A stretch of 64,000 bases of DNA from Leucogyrophana mollusca (taxonomy: Eukaryota > Basidiomycota > Agaricomycetes > Boletales), in the NCBI GenBank assembly GCA_021014945.1, contig MU266327.1, positions 551,493 through 615,492 of the forward strand. The letters run 5' to 3'. Within the stretch, counting starts at the first letter, position 1, and each line of letters begins with the position of its first letter. Below are positions 21,138 to 32,629 of this stretch, one piece after another. The position numbers and the translations under genes are program-made. The notes beneath the pieces were generated by a model that ran no database searches, was not told the DNA's origin, and saw only the letters and a list, made by a program, of their open reading frames with translations.

Positions 21138-21824
21138 GATTCAAAGGAGTTCGGGCTTGTGAGCGACAAGGCGTTCGGCAGGCTATTTATACCGGGATAC
21201 CCATGATGCGAGCAGATAGCGCACAAGGTAGCCGTAACGGAGCAGATCTGAAGACATTTCAGGGTGCCATGAACCGGTGGTTGGCTGGCAGGAGTGGTGG
21301 AAAAACGGCATGTTGTCAAATATAACTCGGGCAAATGCGACCTGCGAGAATCCGCGAGATAAGAGAGTCGCCAGTTGAGATAAGGCTCTAAATATCACGT
21401 ATACAAGACTTCCAGGACAAGCTTTGATGGACATACTCCAGGAGACAGAACAAGACTTCATGTGACTGGGCGATTATATACCGCCAAGGCCAGGTGCCAT
21501 TCTGGTGACAATATCGGCTTTCAGATTCGAGCCCGTATGGATGTCCACGTTTCGGATGGAGAGTGCATCGGCGCGGACGTGCTGAAGCAGACTGCTGGAC
21601 CGATCGTGAGATTATTTTGCCGATTTGGGCTATCTAATATCGAAGAAAGGCTTCTGGGTTCTCAGTCTGGTGCGTCCACGCTCCAGCTCTTATATTGATA
21701 CATATCGACTGTCATATGTTTTTAAGGTCAGCTACTGGAGACTAGCTCCAGCTCAAGTCCAGCTCATCCTTCAACCTCGTATAATTTACCTAGCTAATCT
21801 ATTGGTATCATGCAGCGGTATATT
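21138..21824. other. Intergenic, no supported gene
   Basis: About 690 bases upstream of the UNC93-like gene and downstream of the next minus-strand gene. A 78-codon + frame at 21462-21698 starts at an ATG-like codon but has no recognisable feature. A short AGCTCCAGCT-type repeat lies near 21728-21765. Confidence 0.4.
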
Positions 21825-23212
21825 TTAAGAAAAAGCATACCACCATATGAGAAGGCAGCCTATCACAGAGAGCATCTCGCTCATCACAAAAATCAGATCC
21901 GTAGTGTCGTATGAAATTCCCTGGGTGAGCATGATAATTGCCGCTAAGGCACCTAGGAGACCTATCCCTAGACAAACGCTGCCGCAGTGAAGCAGTCGAA
22001 CCTGGACATCCTGCACCTGATTCTCCGCTCCAGTACGGTGCCCACCCTCGTCGTTGCCCTTGACGGTCTCTTCGTATTCCGCGACACTGCGATCCTCCCA
22101 ACCTACAAGGAACAAAGACATCATCTTTCAAGTACGGCGGCGCATGGAAAGGCAGCTTACCTGGCCCAAACCGACGCGCCCACATCCACCGGTAAAACTC
22201 CCTGTGCATGAATACCCATATTGAATACAACGTCACAAATATCGGTCTGCTCTCCAGGAAGTCCCTGTGCCACGACGAAGTTGTGTCCAATATACGCCAG
22301 GAACCATGTTGGAGAAAATGCCGGCAATTGTTGTAGAGACGATCGTAAACACCAAATGACTGGATGGCGTCTGCGAAAGCGACCTGGATTTCAGAATCCT
22401 TTCGCCTGGTCCATCCGACGATAAACCAGTCATGCCCGAATTGCTCGCGTATTTCGTTCATTTCACCCGGACGGAGCGGCCGTTGGTTGAATATAGGACG
22501 ATTAGCTGCCGTCGCATTAAGTCGCAGCTCGTATTTGTGATCACGGACGACGAGGACGAAATGACCACAACATTTGAATACAGGAACTGAAACGAAAACG
22601 GTTGATCCATACCTGACGGCAGTTTGACCATGATATCAGTGGGACCAATATCTTGCCACATAAGGGAAACGTACAACTTTTCATTCTGTGCAATGACGGC
22701 TTTCTCGTACCAACAACTCCAGTACCACCGATACCACACCAAGATGTAACAGCTGCATAAGGACGCAGTGTTCAGGGCCATCCCAAACATCATATAATCT
22801 GCGTTGACGAATGCAATTGGGAGCACTGCGAGTAAGTGCACCAGCAAGAGCACGAGAGAGGAGTGCCATAAGATGCACGCAGTACGGCACACAGTGACAG
22901 CCCAGCCCACTGAGTACACGGCTTCTCCGATACTGAAATAAAACTGGATGTGATGAAGAAGACTACGGGAATGGTCGCAGGGAAATACCTTTCCGGTGAT
23001 CTTCCGGATACAGCCACTACAAACGTGAAAAAGGCCAGCACGACGGAAAGCACGCCAGACGCGCCGATAGAGTAGGAGGCAAAGTTAATCCAGTCGTACG
23101 CCAGTCCGGATAGATATGCGACAAAGCCGATGACGGCAAGTGCAGTTGGTGCGTAGTTTACAACATTTCGCCTTAGGGATTTACAGGTAAAACCCTTGCC
23201 TCTGGGGAACAT
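21825..23212 (-). CDS. Multi-pass membrane protein with papain-like NC motif
   Basis: ATG at 23212 (MFPRGKGFTCKSLRRNVVNY). The N-terminal half has about five hydrophobic segments (APTALAVIGFVAYLSGLAY, SGVLSVVLAFFTFVVAVSG, LVLLLVHLLAVLPIAFV, MMFGMALNTASLCSCYILVW). A soluble middle region contains REQFGHDWFIVGWTRR and AIQSFGVYDRLYNNCRHFLQ, whose His and Asn-Cys-x-x-Phe spacing resembles permuted papain-fold enzymes of the LRAT/PPPDE/NlpC type. After a helix VTLYSIWVFMHREFYRWMW and an intron, the protein reads GWEDRSVAEYEE and ends with two membrane segments (LGIGLLGALAAIIMLTQ, MSEMLSVIGCLLIWWYAF). I know no named family with this layout. Enzymatic activity is inference. Confidence 0.65.
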
Positions 23213-23814
23213 AAGTGGCGAGTTGTTCGGTCGCCTCGCATCAACACGGCGGCTGGGCAAGAGTCCGCTCAGGATCAGTTGAGGTATCCGGGCGGCGGAG
23301 GCCTCGAAATGGGCTTTAAAGAACGAATTGTCAACAAAACTAAGCCAAAGTGTAAGTATCAACGGTCACCAGAACGGCCATACAGGATGGATGTTAATTC
23401 GGTGTACCGGCTGTGGAAGGCGCTTAACGCAACCACTTATTCTCTCGCAAATAGGCCAAAGCAATGTGGAGCCCTCTGCAACTGATTCCCGCATGCGTAG
23501 AGAATGTGCACATCATGTTACAACGTGCAGCGGAGCCGACCGGGAATTTGAAAGAGCGGACGTCAAGCTTCATCGTGACGTTTCGCCGCCGGTAGTCACG
23601 GGTGCCACGGTTGCTCGTTTGCAAGCCACCGTGCTGGCCAGCACCTGTCAACTCAAGTGTCAGCATAATACATAATCGAGTCACGACCAAGTCAGTCTCC
23701 CATATATATTTGCTACTACTGATATCACGATCCATCGCCAAACTGTTATTATTTGCAACAGCTAGCCACGTTGGAGGCTTTACCGCTCGGCCTTCAGTAT
23801 TTCAGTATTGAATC
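23213..23814. other. Divergent intergenic region
   Basis: 600 bases between two divergent starts. The minus frame stays open beyond 23212 to ~23362 but lacks an ATG, so an upstream exon of the membrane protein cannot be excluded. Nothing else seen. Confidence 0.35.
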
Positions 23815-25414
23815 ATGTTGGCTGCAATGCCCGCCGATGTCCTCTACAAGATTTTCATACATCTCGAAGTGATTGATCTAGTCCGTCTTCAACAAGTATG
23901 CTCTTTCTCCCCACACGTCTCACAGTGATCATATCGCTAATTCGACCAAGGTCTCGTCACGGTTTCTTGATATCATTGATGAGAGAAACGTTTGGAGCGA
24001 TGCATACCGAAAATCATCTTTACCTCAATCGCGGGGTCCATTTGTTTGGCAATCATCCGCGTACTTGAGATCGGCTCTCATTACCAGTGCGAAACTCAAG
24101 CGCACCTGGCCTACCCGCTCAGCATGGCTGAAGAAGATTCCTACCCGTGATATAATGTTCACAGAAACATTGAGGCACTTTCAGCTACTTCTTGGGAGAT
24201 GGCTCATCGTGGTCATCGGTGATGGCGAGAAGCAAGTGTGCTGTTACGATCTGGACTCCGAAGACGAGAAGTCGAAGAAGCACGTTATTTACCACGTACC
24301 CAGCGGCGCTGATGTCGCCTATCTGGGCTGCACTGATGTCGCGACAACTGATGGGCAATTTTCGTTTGTCGCTTTCATGCATCGTACCGTATACGACGAG
24401 GAAAACGAAGGCACTTTGTGCGGCCCCTTTTTCGGGCATCTGATAACCTTAATTCATTTCTTTAGCAGGAAAGTCTACAAGCTGACGTCGGAGACTGGTT
24501 CGCCAGTATGCTTTGAACTGGTCCTGGAATTATGCCGGGGCCCACGATGGCCGCATATTCAAATCGCACCTCAGGTTCTGCTCATCGTAGGCCGAGCCGC
24601 CCCGGATAATTATCATAACAAGACGTGGATAATGGACATTCGAACAAACCGAGTGTACAAGTTACCCCCACCAGCCAAAGATCGTCCAACAGAAGTATGT
24701 AAACCTCAGAGATCCTCCACGAATTTATTTACAACAGATGCAAACTCACAGATGGCGGTCCATGCAGACAGACTTCCGGTTAAGATTTTTGTGGGCACGA
24801 CTCACATTTTCGTCATGCATGTGCCGACGAGCAGCTTAGCCTGGGACGAACATGACCTTGTGAGTTTCGTCGAGGCCTACCCATTGCGCGCATTAGACCA
24901 GGGGTATGTTTCCACAACCGATTTACGGCCATCTCATCGGTCCTTGCTGCCATATAAAATGTACGTCCAGCGACGCTGGAGCGCCCATGACACTTCGGAC
25001 GGAGGAAGCACCATCACCATCACCGCAGGTATCGGCAGCCACGTAGTCCTCGTACGGCTCACACTTGCCCCACCTCCATTTCCAGCGAATAACGTAGGAC
25101 AGATACGCTTTGACGCATCCATTCTTGAAGGACTGGCCCCGTCAGTTCGCGAACCTTACTGTGATTCGTTTGGTAGCGATAATCTGAACAGGAGAGTTCT
25201 TTCTTTGCACACCCCCAGCCGCAAACTCCATGAATTTACATTTTTCGTCGACGAAACGGGGAAACGGTTTCGAGCACGGGTCACTAGTGATGGTGAGAGT
25301 GCTATGCATGTGCCCGGCTTTGATGTACGCTACGACGAGGCTAGAGGGCGCATTTGTGTGCAGCTACCACCAACCGACGCGGGTAGCGCTGTTCGGTTGT
25401 TTAGTCTTGGCTGA
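23815..25414 (+). CDS. F-box-like protein with beta-propeller-like C-terminal part
   Basis: Two exons: ATG at 23815 gives MLAAMPADVLYKIFIHLEVI then DLVRLQQ, an F-box; a 54-base-type intron follows, and the frame resumes VSSRFLDIIDERNVWSDAYR and runs unbroken for ~480 residues. The later part has recurring hydrophobic strands such as GRWLIVVIGDGEKQVCCYDL, GQFSFVAFMHRTVY, PQVLLIVGRAAPDNY, KTWIMDIRTNRVYKLPPP and IFVGTTHIFVMHV, resembling blades of a beta-propeller, as seen in many agaricomycete F-box proteins. Likely an SCF-type adaptor by family; partner unknown. Ends at 25414. Confidence 0.78.
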
Positions 25415-25656
25415 AGGTGTAGAAGTCGGTACTGCCCCACATATACCCGTGGGTCTCATGCAAGGGCGTCAATCCCCGAGGGGTGACACTATAATACGAC
25501 AGTTTACACCCGGTGTAACAAAAAATAGTACTGTTGGGCAGGCGATGGTTTCTTCCACACTGAAGGACAACTTCACACAACCCGCGATCGCATGGACAAA
25601 TCTCAGTCGATTCTGGACGGGTACATGTCTCTATTGGCTCCGCTTACACCAAGTTG

Positions 25657-27812
25657 CTATAGCTCGTCCTTCCCCTTTTGTTCCTCCACGGGAAGACACA
25701 GTGCGGGCGTTGTTCCCGTGATCTGATATTCGCACTTCTCCAACTCGGCGACTGTGAGCAGGGCGTTTTCGATGCCGCAAGTGAGGACAAGCTGAAATTT
25801 GGTCGCACTGAGACAAAATGGACGTTGGAAAGGGAAACGTGATTCACCTCGACGCTACGGTGTGGGCCATTCCAGCACTTGGCACCATTCGTATAGCTCT
25901 GTTTGGTATAAAACTCCAATTCACCCGGCTTCGCCCCAGAGCGTTTGTTCCACGAAGTGAATTTTCTGCGGCACAGGGGAGTAGGTTAACAGAGTCCAAA
26001 AATGTCAAATAGAATACTAACCCAAGGCTGAAGTTCGAGCCGCCCTTGTTAGGCTTCTGGTACGCCTCATCAAACAGACAGACTTCATAAGTATAGCTGA
26101 GCGGAAGAGAACATCGTAAGCATTTATTCATCAAAGCATTCACAGTAGCATACTCTCCGGTGTCCTTCTCGAGACACAGTCCGTCGAGCTTCTTCCATTC
26201 ACCCTCAGGTCCGAACCCTTCGGGGTCAAAGAGGTCGTCTAGATTTTCTTTTGCTTCCTTCTGCTCGTCGCGTGCGAGCTTTAGGCTGTGCTCTGCATCA
26301 GAAAGAGCCTGGCGTGCGCGGTTAGACTCTACTGGAATAGTCAGCGAATAGCGACGACGAGCCATATAAGGGGCAAACCAGCGGAATTATCCACTACGCC
26401 GTGACCGACTCCCAGAACCTGCAGTCCCGACATGATCATGTCCCGGAGGCTCTCATAGTGCGGAAGAAGTGCGTCTGGTAGGTAGGAGGTGACATCGAAT
26501 ACTGCGCAAAGAATATCAACAATCCACACGCAGATTGGCATTGCAAATATAACTCACAAACGGACTGAGCACCAGATGGGCCGACAAGTCGGTCGTGCTC
26601 CAATAGCAGGGAAACGTGATCGGCTTTGAGAAGCCTAGCCAGCTCATTCTCGATTTGTGAGGCACTCCACATGCCCTCCTCGAGTTCCTCCTCCTCGGTT
26701 TCATGTGCCTGTGCCTCTTCGGCCTCGTTGTCGTCCTTCTGGACGTCGTTAATATGAGGCAATCGTGCAAGGCTCTCCCACCCGCGAACTGCTTCGAGAA
26801 CGGCCATATCTTGGTAGTTCGGGTTGTACCCAGTACGCAATGAGTCGAGGATGTCACCTAGGGCTTTCTCGCGCTCAAGATGTTTCTTGTGCTCTTTCTG
26901 CAAAGATTTCAAAGCGGTGTGATGTGTAAGGAGAGATTGGTAGAGAGCTGTACACAGCCAGCAGCCGGTCAGACACGCGTAAGTGTTCCGCCAACGATAG
27001 ACGTACGAGACTCTTTCTTGCGCTCCAGGTCAGCGGCAGATAGCGACTCAGCACGTTCGGCGATGTCTGCAACAGGACATAAGGAACCAAACAAAATAAC
27101 ATGATATGGCACAAACCTCGAAGGCGCTCAACCTCCTTCTCCCTCGTTGCAACTTCCTGTGCCAATTCAATGATGCGAGCTTCTAACCGCTTCTGTTCTT
27201 TGTGTGCAAAGGCAATATAAGTCGAGCGTATTTTAGAACCCTGTGCAAGTCCCATAAATCAAGCGTAGAATGTGGTAGACAACACATACTGTTTTGCGAA
27301 GCTTGCGTTCCGCATTCTGTTTCCTCCTGTAAACCTCCCCCACTTCAGCGCAGGTGTTCTGGCAGACACCCGGGAGCTCGTCCGAGCCGTCGCAGCATTC
27401 TGGCTCTAACCTTATATTGGCGCGCGGAACGATGACAATTAGGCATGGACATACCACAGAGACCGTCGTTGACTCTGGAACTTAGAATGGTCGCGCCGAT
27501 GTGGCCTTCGTTGCGGCAGTAGAATAAACTGTTTGGGCATGCGCTGGTACCTGCCATCTGAGGGTTTAGAGCATTGATATCCGTAAGGGTTTATTACGAA
27601 CCTGGTTCGTCACTGCCATCTAGACAGTCGCAATAGTCATCGTTCACTGCACTCCATGCAATTTCTTTCGACCCGTCCAAGCATTTCCAGGTCGAACGGG
27701 AGCCACTGCCCTGCGGGACATATTTGGAAGCGAGCGCAGGTGGTACGCCGTGCGTCTTGTCGAGAGCAGCGAGGACGGGGAACGGAATAGCAAGCAGAAG
27801 CCAGGGAACCAT
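25657..27812 (-). CDS. GTB1: Glucosidase II beta subunit (PRKCSH type)
   Basis: Start ATG at 27812 with a signal peptide [20 protein letters not shown]. Two LDL-receptor-A-like modules follow ([19 protein letters not shown] and [16 protein letters not shown]). Then a long charged coiled coil ([20 protein letters not shown], an acidic [12 protein letters not shown] stretch), a second helical part, and the C-terminal MRH lectin domain ([56 protein letters not shown]). The protein ends KDEL at 25657, an ER retrieval signal. About ten introns. It binds mannose and retains the catalytic alpha subunit for trimming glucose from N-glycans in ER quality control. Head-to-head with eS25, 181 bases apart. 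Complete. Confidence 0.95.
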
Positions 27813-27993
27813 TGGCACTGATAATATTACAGACGCTCGCCGCGACCTCGCACTTGACGTGTCCCAATGTTCCCGCTATTAGGTAAGCATTCTCTAGGCG
27901 GAGATTGTAATATCCGGCTCCTTCCGGACGATTGGCCAACGGGTCTGCAAGGCCCATTCGCTTCACCGACATCGACGACGAGGCCACGACATT
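27813..27993. promoter_or_regulatory. Shared promoter region of glucosidase II beta and eS25
   Basis: 181 bases separate the two divergent start codons, so both 5' leaders and core promoters lie here. No TATA box is obvious. Confidence 0.45.
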
Positions 27994-28511
27994 ATGGTGA
28001 GTACACCTATTTTGCCATTCCGGGGGGACGAGAAGTGTTGTGTGATCTCAGAATATGGCGATCTTGGTCTTTCGATGCCTGGACACCCTGGATGCGGCTG
28101 GATAGACTCGGATGATTCGAAACTAATGTCAATCTCTCCAGGCCAAAGCAAAAGCAGCCCCTCCATCATCAGGCGGCGGAAAGTCTGCCAAGAAGAAGAA
28201 GTGGTCGAAGGGAAAGGTCAAGGATAAGGCTCAGCACGCCGTTATCATTGACAAGCCCACATTCGAACGTGTCATGAAGGAAGCCCCCACTTGGCGATTC
28301 ATTAGCCAGAGCATCCTTATCGAGCGGTTGAAGGTCAACGGCAGTCTTGCCCGTGTGATCATCAGACATCTGGAAAAGGAGGGACAGATCAAACGCATTG
28401 TGCACCACTCGGGCCAGTTGGTTTACAGTACGCTTTCATGCTCATCATTTTGCCAACGATCTAATGGCTAATACTTCCTTTGTAGCCCGGCTAACGACTG
28501 CCTCAGACTAG
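27994..28511 (+). CDS. RPS25: 40S ribosomal protein eS25
   Basis: ATG 27994-27996 is a coding exon on its own; intron 27997-28141 (145 bases) begins GTGAGT. Exon 2 gives AKAKAAPPSSGGGKSAKKKK then WSKGKVKDKAQHAVIIDK and the winged-helix core (PTWRFISQSILIERLKVNGS, ARVIIRHLEKEGQIKRIVHH). A last intron precedes TRLTTASD and the stop. About 107 residues, normal for eS25, a small-subunit head protein near the mRNA/tRNA E site. Complete. Confidence 0.96.
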
Positions 28512-28851
28512 AGCCCCAGTCCCGTTTTTATACTGTATGCTCGTCAATAAGCCCATGTACTGCATCACCGCACCCCAAAACACATGCTCCCACCTATTGC
28601 ATCAAATCGCTGGATTACTATGACAAAAATCATCTGACGTGCATCGGGGAGGTCGGCGGCTGTAATGGCCGCTGGTCGTTACACCCCATTATTATCATTA
28701 TTTTTGAGGACTCAGGAACCAAGCCACAGTAAATGTCCTCGACAGTGCTATTGTGGTACGCTAGTGCCAGTTCACAATGGGTCTCGAATCCGAATTGTGT
28801 TTGAGCAGACCTTGGAGCTTGAAGCACATTCACGACGCCTTCTCCGAGATC
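28512..28851. other. Convergent intergenic, no gene seen
   Basis: 340 bases between the eS25 and cyclophilin stops; 3' untranslated sequence is expected. The minus frame through here is open but is the unspliced read-through of the last cyclophilin intron. Confidence 0.5.
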
Positions 28852-29884
28852 TTACATCTCCCCACACTCTGTCGGCGAAAAAGTTTGATCCAGCCAATAT
28901 TCCAGGGCGAAAGTAAATCTCACCCGTAATCTTTACAACAAGCTTGGGTCGATTATTTGGTCCAGTCGGCACGTTCTCGATTTTCCTAAGAGTAAGCATC
29001 CCATCAATGACCTTGCCGAATACGACGTGTTTCCCGTCTAGAAAGTCGCATTTCGCGGTGGTGATGAAGAACTGATCAGGAGGTAAGACAAGGGTAAGCA
29101 GTCGGATGAGAAACCAGCAGACCTGGCACCCATTGGTATTTGGACCCGAGTTAGCCTGTTGGCCTGATCATAAGCAGCATGTAAGGTCAAATTACACGAC
29201 TACGAACCATGGATAGCAGACCAGGACCTGTGTGTTTCTCTTGAAAGTTCTCGTCCTGACCATATTGCGAACCGCATTTCAGTATCATATGTTTGCTCAC
29301 GCTGGGAACGGGTGGCCTACAGGAAAGTTGTTTCCGTATATTGAGAACGATCCTGTGCCATCGCCTTTCAAGAAGTCTCCACCTTAGAGACACGAGTGAT
29401 GTCAAGCGAATGGACATTCGCGAAAAAAAAAAATCTCGCTGACCTTGACACATGAAGTTGGGAACTCTGAGGCATAACTTGTTGATAAGTAACCGAGGGA
29501 TATGTCAAAAAAACGGACGTGCATACACTCTGCCAAAAGGGTTGTCAAAAGGAAACCTCCACCTGGTGGATGAATGCGACTTTACCTGTGAAACGTTGCA
29601 TTCTTGTAGCCTTGGGGTCGAGCATCGCGTCTTGTCAAGGGGAACAGGTTAGACATAGGCTATGCAATATCCAGAGATCCATGACAGACCTGCATTCTCC
29701 GGTGCACAGTTGCCTGAAGTTCTCTGCTGTTCTATCTACAAATTAGCACGTACTCCCATTGGATTGCCTTAACATCTACACACTTGGGTACGATGTCACT
29801 GAATAGCTCCATCTTTATTCTTCCAGCTGGCGTCTCTCCAATGTTGATATCCATGAAGACAATCGGGCGAGTCGTGGAGGCCAT
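28852..29884 (-). CDS. cypH: Cyclophilin H-type peptidyl-prolyl isomerase
   Basis: Start ATG at 29884 ([20 protein letters not shown]). Exons give [101 protein letters not shown] and [11 protein letters not shown]. The last intron (GTGAGA...GACAG) joins to ECGEM and a stop at 28852, the normal cyclophilin terminus; without splicing the frame runs on. Phe in [12 protein letters not shown], in place of the Trp of cyclophilin A, matches CypH/USA-CyP, a component of the U4/U6.U5 snRNP. One residue (Cys in FMCQGGD) differs from the common Ile. Head-to-head with the FGGY kinase. Confidence 0.9.
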
Positions 29885-30148
29885 GATGACGGTTCGAGAC
29901 AAGAGACTAAGAGGGTTTCTTTCCTACTTCTGCCCCAGATTCTCACCTCAGCGGCATGGTTGTGGTAATATTGCTACCTAACAAGATAAAGCTGCGATAT
30001 AGCTTCATCAGCTGGCCGTGCCGGCTAGTCCGGAGATCGTTCTGTGGAGCGTGGTGCTGTAATAACTCATCCTCAGCCGTAAGTACAGGTGTGTTGGAAT
30101 CCTGACCATTCTCTTCCTTTTACTCCCACCAGAGCAACCGCTAAGGAC

Positions 30149-32373
30149 ATGGGCAGCGAGAACTACTACATCGGGATTGATGTTGGGACTGGTTCAGCTC
30201 GTGCGTCGCTTGTGAAGAATAACGGTGATGTTGTCGCGTCGTCCACTCAGGACACAATCACTTGGCGTGATCAACAAGATCATCGCATCTTTGAACAATC
30301 CACGAGCGACATCTGGTCAAAGATCTGTGTCGCCGTCAAGGAAGTCCTCTCCCAATCCAGGGTGCCCGCTTCGGCGGTCAAGGGGCTCGGCTTTGATGCC
30401 ACTTGCTCTCTTGCGGTGTCCGACTTCGACGGTAACCCCGTGGTGGTCACCAAGGGTAATGATCTAGGAAACATCGGGGATCGCAACATCATCTTGTGGG
30501 CAGATCATCGGGCGGAGAAGGAAGCTGAGCTCATCAACTCGACGGGATCCATCGTCCTCAACTATGTCGGTGGTACAATGAGCGTATGTCCTTGAATCAC
30601 GTCCCCAGTCGGACCATTAAACCAAACCCACTTTCTGTAGCTTGAAATGGAGGTGCCAAAGATTCTATGGCTAAAGAAGAACATGAAAGCCGAACATTTT
30701 TCCCGTTGCCAATTCTTCGATCTCCCCGATTTCTTCACGTACAAAGCTACAGGAGATAACACTCGTTCATTCTGTTCCACGACGTGTAAATGCTCCTTCG
30801 TCCCAGACAAGGGATGGCAGGAGGATTTTTTCACTAAGATCGGGCTTGGGGAGCTCGTTGACGGCGGAAATTACACGCAGATGGGCGCCGCGAAGGGCAA
30901 GGTTCTGACTGCTGGCTCCCCTGTCGGTAAGGGCCTGTCAAAGAAGGCCGCCGAAGAGCTTGGCCTTTTGGAAGGCACTGCTGTCGGTAGTGGTCTGATT
31001 GACGCGTGAGCTTTTCATCTCGCCTCAGGTTCTGCAAATATCGAACACACCCCTAGTTATGCCGGTTGGATGGGCACAGTCGCGGCTAGGTACAACGAAA
31101 ATGGCAAACTTTCTAACGTTCTTCCATCCTTGGACGAATCTCGCCATCGCCTGGCTGCGGTTGCTGGAACAAGCACTTGTCATATTGTTCAAGTGAGTTT
31201 CCTGGCGGTACCCTGCTGCTATGACATACTGACCTGGGATGCACCTAGAGCCGACAGGGTGTCTTTGTAAACGGCGTATGGGGACCTTATCGGGTGAGGT
31301 CACCCCAAAGTTTCTTTGCTGTGCCCACAGCTGAACACTTGTTACGGGCGGTAGGATGCTGCGTTCCCTGGCTGGTGGATGAACGAAGGAGGCCAGTCCT
31401 CGACCGGCCAGGTAAGCTGTCATACACTTCTCTGTCGTCGCCTTTCAATAACTGTGAATGCAGCTCATTGACTTCATTATTACCACTCATGTCGCATATC
31501 CCGAGCTCCAAGCGCGGGCAGAGAAGGAAAACTCCAACATTCACCAAGGTACGCAGTTGAAGGTCATAGTTATGTGATCAACGGGGATTCTTACCACTAT
31601 AAACAGTCCTTCTTGAAGTGCTAGAGAAGTTGCGCGAAGAGAATCATGCTGAAAGCTTGACAGAGCTTACAAAAGATATACATTTCTACCCAGATTTCCA
31701 TGGCGAGTTATTTTGCATAATGGTGTGCTCTCCGCTTGCTGATTCTCGTGGCCAGGCAACAGGTCTCCGATCGCTGACTCTCGTATGCGTGGCTCGATTG
31801 TTGGCCTTGAACTCGTACGTACATCCTCCATCCTACCTCTTGCCGCTCTGACATTCTCGCAGGACAGCGGTCTCTCCGACCTTGCTCGCAAGTACTACCT
31901 GACGCTTGAAGCCATTGCTCTCCAAACTCGACACATCGTCGACGAGATGAACGCCAAAGGGCACGCCATCACGTCAATATACATGTCCGGTGGACAAGCA
32001 AAGAACATTCCCATGATGCAACTGTTCGCAGACACATGCGGAATGCCGGTTGTACTCCCCTTCTCCCACTCGGCTGCTGTTGTCTTGGGGGCGGCGATGC
32101 TTGGACGTATCGCGGCAGAAGCGCAAACATTGAAAGGACCTGAACAGGGGGATGAGATGTGGAAGATTATGGTAAGTGATTTCTAGGAGATTCCGGAGCG
32201 TTGACCGATTTTGGTGTCTTGTATAGGTTGAGATGACTCCACCCGGGACGTTGATCGCCCCTGCTGCCTCCGTCAAGGTAAAGAAGTTACTGGAAGCCAA
32301 GTATAAGATCTTCAGGGAGTCCATTGATATCCAGAAACGGTGGAGAGAGCAGATGGAGGAGGCTGCGAAGTGA
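30149..32373 (+). CDS. FGGY-family carbohydrate kinase (D-ribulokinase type)
   Basis: ATG at 30149: MGSENYYIGIDVGTGSARAS, with the phosphate-binding GIDVGTGSARASLV. The first FGGY domain continues with ATCSLAVSDFDGNPV, ILWADHRAEKEAELIN, GGTMSLEMEVPKILWLKKNM and FFDLPDFFTYKATGDNTRS, the substrate-pocket region. The second domain includes SGLIDAHAGWIG-type text broken by introns and ends with YMSGGQAKNIPMMQLFADTC and SHSAAVVLGAAMLGR, the FGGY signature and adenosine motif. Final exon WREQMEEAAK stops at 32371-32373. Related to yeast Ydr109c and human FGGY, which phosphorylate D-ribulose, possibly as metabolite repair. About 600 residues; complete in my reading. Confidence 0.88.
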
Positions 32374-32629
32374 AATGATCCGACAGAAGAATGCAATCCG
32401 TAGACAAGAACCTGTACAACGCCACTTCGGTAGACTAAAAAAGGGCGATTTTCAACGTACCCCGAGTCCTTGATAGCTTTCTCATACCTCGCACGGACTC
32501 GATTCTGCTCCGCCAAGCCACAATCCACATGGGTATCCAACGTGCATTGATAGAGTGCAATCAATAGTATGTACGAAATCCAATCATCAATAAAAATAAC
32601 GCCCGCAGAGACGAACCAAGTCCCGAACA

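Noticed and set aside
28772..28851. Extended cyclophilin C-terminus with [11 protein letters not shown]
   Set aside because: A GTGAGA...GACAG intron gives the normal ITECGEM end.
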